A stretch of DNA of 49,543 nt. Origin: Chitinophaga pinensis. Its GTDB lineage: Bacteria > Bacteroidota > Bacteroidia > M30B66. Below, piece by piece: positions 7,920 to 15,993 of the stretch. A model generated the notes under the pieces. It did no database searches and had not been told where the DNA came from. It saw only the letters and a list, made by a program, of their open reading frames with translations. Position numbers and translations under genes: made by a program. The stretch's first letter is position 1. Each line of letters begins with the position of its first letter. The stretch covers positions 1-49,543 of the forward strand of contig CAMCXT010000023.1 in assembly GCA_945883545.1 (NCBI GenBank). The letters are read 5' to 3'.

Positions 7920-10143
7920 CAGCAAATTCCTGCTGTTGTTGTTGATTTTCTTTGGGTTGAACGCATCACTCTTTGCACAAATTGAGGGTGTTGTTCAGGG
8001 CAACAACAATGGAAAAATTTCGCCGCTTCCAGGAGCGGTAGTTCAGCATCAACCATCGAACACTGCGATCACCACCGACAGTTTGGGCCGATTTTCCTTC
8101 CCCGAATGGGAAAGTGGAAATCAACTCATTGTATCGATGACTGGTTTTAAATCCGACACCATCCGTTTCGATCGCCAATCAAGCATTTCGCTCATTTTGG
8201 AGCAGAAATCGATGTTGGGCGAAGTGGAAGTTCAGGGTGGAAAACAATCTACCCTATTGTCGTCGATCAATCCGATCAAAACGGAAATCATCACCGAAAC
8301 CGAACTCTACAAAGCGGCTTGTTGCAACTTGTCGGAAAGCTTCCAAAACAACGCAACGGTCGATATTTCAACCACAAACGCGATCACAGGCAGTAAGGAA
8401 ATCCAGATGCTTGGTCTTGCAGGAATTTACACCCAGCTGAGCGTAGAAAATCTTCCGTTGATGCGTGGATTGGGCATCAATTCGGCTTTGAATATGGTGC
8501 CTGGAAGTTGGGTGGAATCGATCCAAGTTTCGAAAGGAGTGGGATCGGTAGCCAATGGTTATGAGTCGGTTGCTGGACAAATCAACACCGAGTTGAAGAA
8601 GCCCGATTGCAAATCGGATGGCTTGTTGAATGCTTACCTAAACAACATGGGTAGGATGGAAGCCAACTATGTGAAAGTGTTCAGAATCAATGAACGCTGG
8701 TCGTCGAATGTGTTGGCGCATGCAAGTCACATGAACAATGCGTTGGATCAAAACGGTGATGGTTTCATGGATAGCCCCGACGGGGGACAGGCGAACATCA
8801 TGCACCGTTGGATGTATGTAGGGCCGAAAGGATTGTCGTCGCAGCTCGCTGTGCGCTTTGTGCAGGATGAACGGCATGCAGGAACATTGCACACCGGAAG
8901 CAATCCTTTGGTGGATCACAATTTCCATTATTACCACAAGGCACAGCAAGCAGATGTGATGTTCAAGATGGGCTATAAATTCCCAGGAAAGCCTTACAAA
9001 AGCATCGGAATTTTAGGTAACGCTCAGTATTACAAGCAGAAAGATACATTCGATAACCGTTGGTATGATGCCAAGCAAATGAGTTACAATGGAAACTTGT
9101 TTTATCAGAGCATCATTGGCAATTCGAACCACAGGTTTAGAACCGGAGCCAATGTTCAAGCCGATCAATACGATGAATATTACATTGGTACACCCTTCCT
9201 CAGAAACGAAACAGTGGTTGGGGCATTTTTCGAATATACCGGTTATTACGGGCGTTCGACCTTGGTTACTGGTTTGCGTGGCGATATCAACAATCTTTTT
9301 GGATCCTTTTTAACTCCGCGGGTGCATTACAAATTCCAATGGACCGACAAATTTTCGATCCGTGCATCGGGTGGAAGAGGGCAGCGCACAGCAAATGTAA
9401 TTGCCGAGAACTTTGCGTATTTGGTGAGTGCACGAGATCTGCGTTTTCAAACCAGCGTATTGGGATCGATTAGTCCAGCGTACGACTTAAGACCTGAGAT
9501 CGCCTGGAACGGCGGAACGAGTTTGCAGTTCGATTTCAGAATTGGCAAGCGCGATGGAACCTTAGCAGCGGATGCTTACTACACATGGTTTGAACGACAA
9601 GTGATGGTGGATTTGGACGGTGATGCGCAGTTGGTGCATTTCTACAATGTGGAAGGCAAAACATCGTCCACCAGTTTGCAATTGGATTATTACCAAGAGA
9701 TTGGCAACCGTTTCAATTTGAAATTGGCTTACCGTTTCACCGATGCACGTGTGTATTACAACAGTATTGGAGAAATTGAACGTCCGTTTACTGCCATGCA
9801 TCGTGCATTAGCCAATTTGAGCTTTCACTCTCGGAAAGACAAGTGGATGGTAGATTTAACAGTGAACTACATCGGTAGCAAGCGTTTGCCATCAACCACC
9901 GGAAATCCAGTGGAATACCGAATGGATGATCGTTCACCCGATTATGCACTGGTGAATGCACAAGTAACCCGAAACTTCAAGAAAGTAGCGGTTTACATCG
10001 GTGGTGAAAACCTCACGAACGTTCGCCAGAGCCGTCAGATTATTTCACCAGAGAACCCGCACAGTGAATTTTTCGATGCCTCATTTATTTGGGGGCCAAC
10101 CTTTGGTGCGATGGTGTATACGGGTGTGAGGTGGACTTTTTGA
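7909..10143 (+). CDS. TonB-dependent outer-membrane receptor, probably copper-related
   Basis: Protein of 744 residues: signal peptide to about LFAQ, then a CarboxypepD_reg-like domain (about 25-105), TonB plug (about 110-225) and a 22-strand-type barrel to the C-terminus ending in ...VRWTF. The plug carries AACCNLSESFQNN, whose CC is typical of the Bacteroidota receptors encoded next to HMA and HYC_CC_PP proteins. It would import a metal or metallophore using the proton-motive force through TonB. Copper is inferred from the neighbours, not shown by the receptor itself. Last gene of the unit; a repeat-filled region follows directly. Confidence 0.88.
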   Translation: MVNNSKFLLLLLIFFGLNASLFAQIEGVVQGNNNGKISPLPGAVVQHQPSNTAITTDSLGRFSFPEWESGNQLIVSMTGFKSDTIRFDRQSSISLILEQKSMLGEVEVQGGKQSTLLSSINPIKTEIITETELYKAACCNLSESFQNNATVDISTTNAITGSKEIQMLGLAGIYTQLSVENLPLMRGLGINSALNMVPGSWVESIQVSKGVGSVANGYESVAGQINTELKKPDCKSDGLLNAYLNNMGRMEANYVKVFRINERWSSNVLAHASHMNNALDQNGDGFMDSPDGGQANIMHRWMYVGPKGLSSQLAVRFVQDERHAGTLHTGSNPLVDHNFHYYHKAQQADVMFKMGYKFPGKPYKSIGILGNAQYYKQKDTFDNRWYDAKQMSYNGNLFYQSIIGNSNHRFRTGANVQADQYDEYYIGTPFLRNETVVGAFFEYTGYYGRSTLVTGLRGDINNLFGSFLTPRVHYKFQWTDKFSIRASGGRGQRTANVIAENFAYLVSARDLRFQTSVLGSISPAYDLRPEIAWNGGTSLQFDFRIGKRDGTLAADAYYTWFERQVMVDLDGDAQLVHFYNVEGKTSSTSLQLDYYQEIGNRFNLKLAYRFTDARVYYNSIGEIERPFTAMHRALANLSFHSRKDKWMVDLTVNYIGSKRLPSTTGNPVEYRMDDRSPDYALVNAQVTRNFKKVAVYIGGENLTNVRQSRQIISPENPHSEFFDASFIWGPTFGAMVYTGVRWTF

Positions 10144-10221
10144 GCGGAACGTAATTCGTATTTCGTATAACGTACAACGTATTTCGCACTAAGTAAAATT
10201 CTGCAGTTCATCGTTTTTCTC

Positions 10222-10443
10222 ATGAATTACCCAGCAGCCTCGGACTTTAGTCCGGGGATTCATGAAGTTAAAAGTAGAAAGTTGAAAGGGCTTTTGTGTT
10301 CAACTTATGTCTCACGAGTTAATTAGCAGCCTCGGACTTTAGTCCGGGGATTCATGAAGTGAAAAGTTGAAAGTTAAAAGGGCATTCGTGTTCAACTTTG
10401 TCTCACGAATTAATTTGCAGCCTCGGACTTTAGTCCGGGTATT
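10222..10443. repeat. ~91-bp tandem repeat with three REP-like palindromes
   Basis: The palindrome starts recur at 10235, 10327 and 10418 (spacing 92 and 91). Each unit has GCAGCC, then CCTCGGACTTTAGTCCGGGG (an 8-bp stem including one G-T pair), then ATTCATGA. In the first unit the outer TCATGAAT/ATTCATGA arms make a nested palindrome. The spacers between palindromes (GTTGAAAGGGC..., TGTTCAACTT..., GTCTCACGA) are also repeated. Confidence 0.9.
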
Positions 10444-10546
10444 CATGATTGGTTGGAATAGGAGGAAACGGGATATTGTATAACGTATTACTTAATTCGT
10501 ATTGAGTTGAAAGGCAGGTGCAGCCAAATAGCAGGTTTATGTGGCC

Positions 10547-10634
10547 TTTGTAAAAGTGTAAACTAGTTGCTCCAAAAAATAAAATCGTTTACAAAAGTGT
10601 AAACCAATATTTAAAATTGAAACTTTCGTTTACA
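10547..10634. promoter_or_regulatory. GTTTACA/TGTAAAC inverted-repeat sites
   Basis: A perfect 7+4+7 inverted repeat GTTTACAAAAGTGTAAAC (10587-10604). A closely similar TTTGTAAAAGTGTAAAC lies 40 bases upstream (10547-10563) and a half site GTTTACA at 10628-10634. This looks like an operator for a dimeric DNA-binding protein, but no gene starts here now, so it may be a relic. Confidence 0.4.
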
Positions 10635-10640
10635 GATTCA

Positions 10641-10890
10641 CCTCTCTCCCTAACCCTCTCTCCACGGGCGAGAGGGGATTGATCGCGAATGCTTTAAGTG
10701 TTTTGTTTCAAGTAGAATTTACGGTTTTAAGCTGATTCCCAAAATGAACATGAAGCTTTTCCCTCTCCTGTGGAGAGGGCTAGGGAGAGGTATGTGCATT
10801 TAATTTCTAGTAGAACTCTCAGTTTTAACCTAATGCCAATTTCTACCGCGATGCTATTCCCTCTCCAGTGGAGAGGGCTAGGGAGAGGTG
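10641..10890. repeat. CCCTCTCC/GGAGAGGG palindromic elements, three copies
   Basis: Copies at about 10641-10676 (inverted relative to the others), 10760-10791 and 10859-10890. The core is CCCTCTCC...GGAGAGGG followed by CTAGGGAGAGG. The second and third copies share ~60 bases of upstream flank (about a 98-bp direct repeat). A dispersed REP-like element, distinct from the GGACT type. Confidence 0.8.
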
Positions 10891-10934
10891 TACGTAATAC
10901 TCAATACGTAAGACTAACTACTAAGTACTCAACA

Positions 10935-13571
10935 CTACTCCCCATCAAACAACTCAATCTGAGGATCATCCGCGTCCAAATCGGCTACAATGGTTGGCTT
11001 TTCGGTTGGAGCGCCTGATGGTTCAGTTGCGGCTTCAGGAGTTTCTTCGATTTCTGGTTCTGGCAATGAATCCAATACCGTGATCTTTTTCGGTGGGTGA
11101 GGGGCCATCTTCTTGCCCTTCGCCTTCAAGCCTTTCACTCCGATAAATTTCTCAATGTCGATTTCCAATGGTGCCCGCTCAATCTTGCCCATCTTGCTGA
11201 ATTCAACCCAGATTTGCGGATAAGTATCGGTGGTGGCATGCATCAATTCTGATCCATCTGCTTCTGAGATGAACAAAGTTTTGCGGTCCGACTGTTCAGG
11301 CAAGAAACGCTTGATCATGTGTTCCTTCGTTTCACCATCAAAATACACTGCCGAGATAGGTTGTTGTGGACGGTATTTCTCGATGTGGATCAAATCTTCC
11401 TCGAAGTGAATCGCCGGATCTGGATTGTAAATTCGGTAATGCCCACTTTGCATTAAGGTGAAGATCTTGTCTTGCGGTGCAAAAGATCCCAACAGCAAAC
11501 CGCGACCATCGGTGTTGATGCGCTTCACTGATTCATCCCACCAAATCTGACGCGCAGAAAGGGTACTTTGCCCTTTCTCTTTGAGCATGATCTTGCGGAT
11601 CGGCAACTTGGTGAGCGTATTTCCACCTGCAGCTCGGCCTTTGATTCCTAGAGTTGCGAAATCAAATTCGAAGGAGGTCTTTTTCAACTTCGGACGAGGC
11701 TTCAAGAACACTTGCATGGTCTCGCTTTCTCCATTTTCGTTGGCGCTCAGGTAAATTACACGTGAACCTTTGGTGCCTTTGGTGAGGTCGTATTCTTTGT
11801 CACGAATTACGCCGTTCACCGAGAAACGTTTCACGTAGTAAGGTCCTGTTTTTCCGTCTTGGTAGATCAAATTGTACGTTGTACGATCGTCGTTCTTGCG
11901 GAATACATTGATGTGCAGAATTTCCTTGCCCACAAAGGCTTTCTCGGAGATTCGTGTCACGAGCATTTTACCATCAGCGCGCATCACGATGATGTCGTCG
12001 ATGTCGGAGCAATCGCAAACGAATTCGTCTTTCTTGATGTTATAACCGGCAAATCCTTCAACGAGGTTCACATACAACTTCTCGTTGTTGATCACCACTT
12101 TCGAGATTTCGATGTTGTCGAACTGGCGGATTTCCGTTTTTCTTTCACGACCAGCACCGTATTTCTTCTTCAGATTTTGGTACCAAGCAATCGTGTAATC
12201 GGTGAGCGTTTCAAGGTTTTTCTCACAAGCTTCGATTTTCTCTTCAAGTCCTTTGATTTGCTCGTCGGCCTTGAATTTATCGAACTTTGAAATTCGCTTG
12301 ATTCGAATCTCTGTCAACTTCAAGATATCATCGTAAGTAACGTCGCGCTTGAGTAATTTCCTGAAAGGCTTCAAACCAGCATCAATTCTGCCGGTTACTT
12401 CTTCCCAGGTTTCAGCCTCTTCAATGTCGCGGTAGATGCGCTCTTCGATGAATATTTTCTCTAGTGAGCTAAAGTGCCAGCCTTCTTCAAGCTCGCTCTT
12501 TTCGATCTCTAATTCTTTCTTGAGCAGCGATTTTGTGTAAGCTACCGATAACCTTAAAATATCCGAAACTCCAGTAAATCGAGGCTTGTCGTTCTCAATG
12601 ATACAAGCATTCGGAGAAATGGTGATTTCGCAATCGGTTACTGCATACAACGCATCGATGGTGATATCTGGAGAAATTCCCGGAGGAAGATGCACCAAGA
12701 TTTCAACCGTATCACTGGTATTGTCTTCGATCTTGCGGATCTTGATTTTTTCTTTTTCGTTCGCGTTGAGGATCGACTCGATCAGTGAGTTGGTGGTGGT
12801 TCCAAATGGAAGATCACTGATCACCAATGTATGTTTGTCGACCTGCGAGATTTTCGCACGCACACGCACCTTTCCACCTCTGAGGCCGTCGTTGTAACGC
12901 GAAAAATCGGCATAACCACCGGTGATAAAATCCGGGTAGAGTTCGAAAGGCTTGTTTTTGAGCACATTCACACAGGCATCGAGCAATTCGATGAAGTTGT
13001 GCGGCAGGATTTTACAGGAAAGCCCAACGGCGATCCCTTCTACACCTTGTGCAAGTAGCAATGGAAACTTCACTGGCAAAGTGATCGGCTCGTTGTTACG
13101 GCCATCGTAGCTGAGTTGCCAGTTGGTTGTTTTAGGGTTGAAGAGGATTTCGTTTCCGAGCTTGCTCAAACGTGCTTCGATGTAACGCGCAGCAGCAGCG
13201 GAATCGCCGGTGAAGATGTTTCCCCAGTTTCCTTGGCAATCGATCAGCAAATCTTTTTGTCCGATCTGCACCAATGCATCTCCAATGGAAGCATCCCCGT
13301 GCGGGTGATACTTCATGGTATGCCCGATCACGTTGGCCACCTTGTTGTATCGGCCGTCGTCGAGCTCTTTCATGGAATGCAGAATCCGGCGTTGCACGGG
13401 TTTTAGTCCGTCTTCAACATACGGAACCGCACGTTCCAGAATTACATACGATGCGTAATCCAGAAACCAGTTTTCATACATCCCCGAGAGGTGGGTTACA
13501 TGCTCATCAGAGTGTGCATTTTCGCCGTTTTCCTCCTGATTCAGTTCTTCTTCCGGTAATTCGTCTTCCAT
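10935..13571 (-). CDS. parC: DNA topoisomerase IV subunit A (GyrA/ParC family)
   Basis: DNA-cleaving subunit of a type IIA topoisomerase; with ParE it decatenates daughter chromosomes. 878 residues from ATG. The breakage-reunion domain begins near residue 30 with the conserved GLKPVQRRILHSM and HPHGDASIGDA segments. The catalytic tyrosine is Y130 in AAARYIEARL. A coiled-coil tower lies near 390-470 and a C-terminal beta-pinwheel near 500-800, followed by an acidic, Pro/Glu-rich tail, a common extension in Bacteroidota ParC. ParE is not adjacent. The start is ATG 13569-13571, because an in-frame TTG nine bases upstream is part of the TATTTTTG promoter box. The transcript is probably leaderless. 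GyrA is the alternative name, but the Bacteroidota ParC length and tail fit better. Confidence 0.9.
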   Translation of the reverse strand: MEDELPEEELNQEENGENAHSDEHVTHLSGMYENWFLDYASYVILERAVPYVEDGLKPVQRRILHSMKELDDGRYNKVANVIGHTMKYHPHGDASIGDALVQIGQKDLLIDCQGNWGNIFTGDSAAAARYIEARLSKLGNEILFNPKTTNWQLSYDGRNNEPITLPVKFPLLLAQGVEGIAVGLSCKILPHNFIELLDACVNVLKNKPFELYPDFITGGYADFSRYNDGLRGGKVRVRAKISQVDKHTLVISDLPFGTTTNSLIESILNANEKEKIKIRKIEDNTSDTVEILVHLPPGISPDITIDALYAVTDCEITISPNACIIENDKPRFTGVSDILRLSVAYTKSLLKKELEIEKSELEEGWHFSSLEKIFIEERIYRDIEEAETWEEVTGRIDAGLKPFRKLLKRDVTYDDILKLTEIRIKRISKFDKFKADEQIKGLEEKIEACEKNLETLTDYTIAWYQNLKKKYGAGRERKTEIRQFDNIEISKVVINNEKLYVNLVEGFAGYNIKKDEFVCDCSDIDDIIVMRADGKMLVTRISEKAFVGKEILHINVFRKNDDRTTYNLIYQDGKTGPYYVKRFSVNGVIRDKEYDLTKGTKGSRVIYLSANENGESETMQVFLKPRPKLKKTSFEFDFATLGIKGRAAGGNTLTKLPIRKIMLKEKGQSTLSARQIWWDESVKRINTDGRGLLLGSFAPQDKIFTLMQSGHYRIYNPDPAIHFEEDLIHIEKYRPQQPISAVYFDGETKEHMIKRFLPEQSDRKTLFISEADGSELMHATTDTYPQIWVEFSKMGKIERAPLEIDIEKFIGVKGLKAKGKKMAPHPPKKITVLDSLPEPEIEETPEAATEPSGAPTEKPTIVADLDADDPQIELFDGE

Positions 13572-13577
13572 AAGCGG

Positions 13578-13585
13578 CAAAAATA
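13578..13585 (-). promoter_or_regulatory. -7 box of parC, leaderless arrangement
   Basis: On the minus strand TATTTTTG matches TAnnTTTG and is followed by CCGCTT and then the ATG. Transcription would begin at or next to the start codon. No TTG lies 19-20 bases upstream. Confidence 0.6.
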
Positions 13586-13753
13586 GCCAACCTCCAATAT
13601 GGTTCGTTCATTTTTTCCATCGAAGTATTAACAAAGACATTGGAAAATGGAAAATGCATGGCAGGTTTTCTTCGTCCAATCCGTTCGAACTTCTAAAGAC
13701 TTAATTATCTTGCGGAACAGCTTCATCAACCGAATTCAGTGTTTTTACATCCT

Positions 13754-15871
13754 ATGATAAGAGTTTTTATTGCCATTTCAAGTCTGCTTATTCTTCTGAT
13801 GCTGCCTTTTGGAAACGCGAAGGCACAAACATTCCGGGCCACATCCCACGAAGTGAAAAAAGTAAGAACCGTTTCGCCGAACGATTTACCACCGTCGTTT
13901 TCGCCCAAATTGCAAAACTTGGAAGCACCATTGCCCGATGGAAATTCGGTGCGCTCCTACATGATGCGCCAAAAGATCGAAACCCGCCGACAGTTTCCTC
14001 CGCAAGCGGGAAAATCGACCAAATCGATGAATTCAGTTCCAGCGCCACTTCCAGAGGTGTTGAACAGTTTTGGGATGAAGCGCGCTTTTGCCAATGGAAC
14101 GGTTGTGAATGTGCTTGGTGGGATTCCAAACGACAATTCCTTGGCGATTTCTGATTCTGGGATTATCCTTGCGGGCATCAACAGCTTGCTGTACGCTTGG
14201 AATCTCGAAGACAGTAGCAAGGTTTTCGACAATTGGTATGTTTCGCTCGCGTCGATTGGTGGAGGTGGCGTAAACAACGATTACTACGACCCAAAAGTGA
14301 TTTACGACCCAAAAGCTGATCGGTTTATTTTGGTGTTTCTCAGGAATTTCGACCCCGAAACGAATGGATACATGGTTTGTTTTTCAAGTTCATCCAATCC
14401 GACCGACCCATGGAATGTTTATTTTTTGGATGGAAATCCGCTCGACAATAACCGGTGGACTGATTTCCCCGCCATTTCGATTACCGACGATGAGCTGTTT
14501 ATCACCGGAAACCTTATTATTCCTGACGTAACGTGGCAAGAAGGCTTCGATGGATCGGTGATTTGGCAAGTGAAAAAAGCCGATGGATACGCTGGTGCTG
14601 ATTCTTTGCCCAATCGATTTTATTCGGATATCCGCTACGGCGGAAGATTTATCCGCAATCTTCATCCTGTGCAAGGCGCTTTTGGTGCGGCATCGGAGCA
14701 ATATCTGCTTTCGAATCGAAATTTCGACATCTCCAACGATACCGTTTTTGTGTTGAAGGTAAATTCGAAGTTGGATGAACCGCAATCGCTCGATATTAAA
14801 GCCGTTCGAACGAATTTGCCTTACGGGATGCCGCCAAATGCCCGACAAACAGATACAGACCCAAACGATCCAACTGGCGGACTCCAAACCAACGATGCGC
14901 GCGTGTTGGGAGCGGTTTACTATGATGAAAAAATTCAATATGTTGCCAATTGCGTGCAGCCAGAAACTGGATTGTCGTGCATCTACCATGGCTTTGTGCA
15001 AGACCCTGGCGGGATGACAAATATTACCGGCACCTACATTTGGGATCCGGTGTTGGATTTTGGATATCCGAACATCGCCTTGGTAGGCAACGAATACTGT
15101 GAGCCAGAAGCCTTGATTGGTATGAATTACAGCGCTCCTGATAGTTTTCCGGGAGTGGCTTCGGTTTATTTCAGCAACGACAGTGCATATTCCGATTTGA
15201 AGATCATCAAACAGGGCGAAAACTTTGTAAATCGGATGTCGGGAACCTACGAACGTTGGGGCGATTATTTTGGGATGCAGCGGTATTACAAGAATAAAAA
15301 TGAGGCGGTTTTGTTGGGATATTATGGCATGCCGCCCAATGCCAATGGAAGCTGGATGGCACGTTTGAAAAGTCCCGATTCAACACAGCTTCTCGTGAAA
15401 GCCATTGCGGTTTCTGGTGGAAGTGCCTGCAATGGAAAGGTGAATGCAGAAGTTTCGGGTGGAAAACCTCCATACACATACACTTGGAATGGTGTTTCGG
15501 GCGCATCCACCTTCGATCAAGCTTGCGATGGCGATCAAGTTGCGTTAGAAGTGGAAGACGCACGTGGTTGCAAGCTTTCCGACACCTTGAATTTTCAAGC
15601 CTCAGGCGCTGCAGGAGCGGTTTACCCCAATCCAACATTCGACCAATTCCGAATTCAGTTTAACGTTACATCAAAAGGGAACGTGAAAGCCCGCTTGTTC
15701 GATTTGAGTGGGAAGTTGGTTGCAGAAATTCTCGAAAAATCTGCCAATCCAGGTTTGAATGAATTGAGTTTTTCATTGGCACCACTGGCCGATGGAATCT
15801 ATGTGCTTCAGGTGGAAACGGAGGGCGAAGAACCTGCGGAGTTTCGGGTGGTGAAGCAAACCTCGGACTGA
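13754..15871 (+). CDS. T9SS type A sorting-domain secreted protein with SprB-like repeat
   Basis: Secreted or cell-surface protein of 705 residues, function unknown. Signal peptide to NAKAQ; a large N-terminal region without a recognised catalytic motif (WTDFPAISITDDELFITGN and similar segments suggest a beta-propeller-like fold). One SprB-type repeat near 550-605 (GGKPPYTYTWNG...) and a T9SS type A C-terminal sorting domain from about 620 (YPNPTFDQFRI ... GIYVLQVETE). ATG 13754 is preferred over an in-frame GTG 15 bases upstream because it gives a normal signal peptide. The last three residues (TSD) and the TGA stop are supplied by a REP-like palindrome; the usual domain end would be FRVVKQ. 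Confidence 0.87.
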   Translation: MIRVFIAISSLLILLMLPFGNAKAQTFRATSHEVKKVRTVSPNDLPPSFSPKLQNLEAPLPDGNSVRSYMMRQKIETRRQFPPQAGKSTKSMNSVPAPLPEVLNSFGMKRAFANGTVVNVLGGIPNDNSLAISDSGIILAGINSLLYAWNLEDSSKVFDNWYVSLASIGGGGVNNDYYDPKVIYDPKADRFILVFLRNFDPETNGYMVCFSSSSNPTDPWNVYFLDGNPLDNNRWTDFPAISITDDELFITGNLIIPDVTWQEGFDGSVIWQVKKADGYAGADSLPNRFYSDIRYGGRFIRNLHPVQGAFGAASEQYLLSNRNFDISNDTVFVLKVNSKLDEPQSLDIKAVRTNLPYGMPPNARQTDTDPNDPTGGLQTNDARVLGAVYYDEKIQYVANCVQPETGLSCIYHGFVQDPGGMTNITGTYIWDPVLDFGYPNIALVGNEYCEPEALIGMNYSAPDSFPGVASVYFSNDSAYSDLKIIKQGENFVNRMSGTYERWGDYFGMQRYYKNKNEAVLLGYYGMPPNANGSWMARLKSPDSTQLLVKAIAVSGGSACNGKVNAEVSGGKPPYTYTWNGVSGASTFDQACDGDQVALEVEDARGCKLSDTLNFQASGAAGAVYPNPTFDQFRIQFNVTSKGNVKARLFDLSGKLVAEILEKSANPGLNELSFSLAPLADGIYVLQVETEGEEPAEFRVVKQTSD

Positions 15872-15934
15872 AGTCCGAGGATGCAAGTTGCCCAGCAGCC
15901 CCGGACTAATAGCCCCGGACTAAAGTCCGGGGAT
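15861..15934. repeat. REP-like palindromes overlapping a CDS end (one perfect, one half, one full)
   Basis: CCTCGGACTGAAGTCCGAGG (15861-15880) has perfect 9-bp arms and contains the stop codon of the T9SS gene. A truncated half copy CCCCGGACTA (15901-15910) is followed by a full copy CCCCGGACTAAAGTCCGGGG (15915-15934). The GCAGCC-type flank precedes the half copy, as in other copies. Confidence 0.9.
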
Positions 15935-15993
15935 GCGAGATGAAATAAATAAAAATGTATTTTGCGGTGTCGTTGTGACACTTTTAACGGAAT

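Larger units (their letters stand above)
10144..10934. other. 791-base gene-free region packed with repeats
   Basis: No credible gene. In order: ACGTAT-type degenerate words (about 10150-10195), a 2.5-copy ~91-bp tandem repeat carrying three REP-like palindromes (10222-10443), further ACGTAT words (about 10475-10505), two GTTTACA/TGTAAAC sites (10547-10604) plus one half site, three CCCTCTCC-type palindromes (10641-10890), and AGTACT-type words running into the topoisomerase stop codon. The flanking genes are convergent. Confidence 0.8.

Noticed and set aside
10235-10443. CRISPR array from regularly spaced repeats
   Set aside because: Only three copies, 91-92 bases apart; the spacers are themselves repeated and no cas genes are present.
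10770-11018. 82-codon frame on the plus strand
   Set aside because: It starts in a CCCTCTCC-type repeat and overlaps the parC C-terminus antisense; composition is that of the repeats.
12586-13573. Plus-strand frames of 75-103 codons opposite parC
   Set aside because: Antisense shadows of a highly conserved gene.
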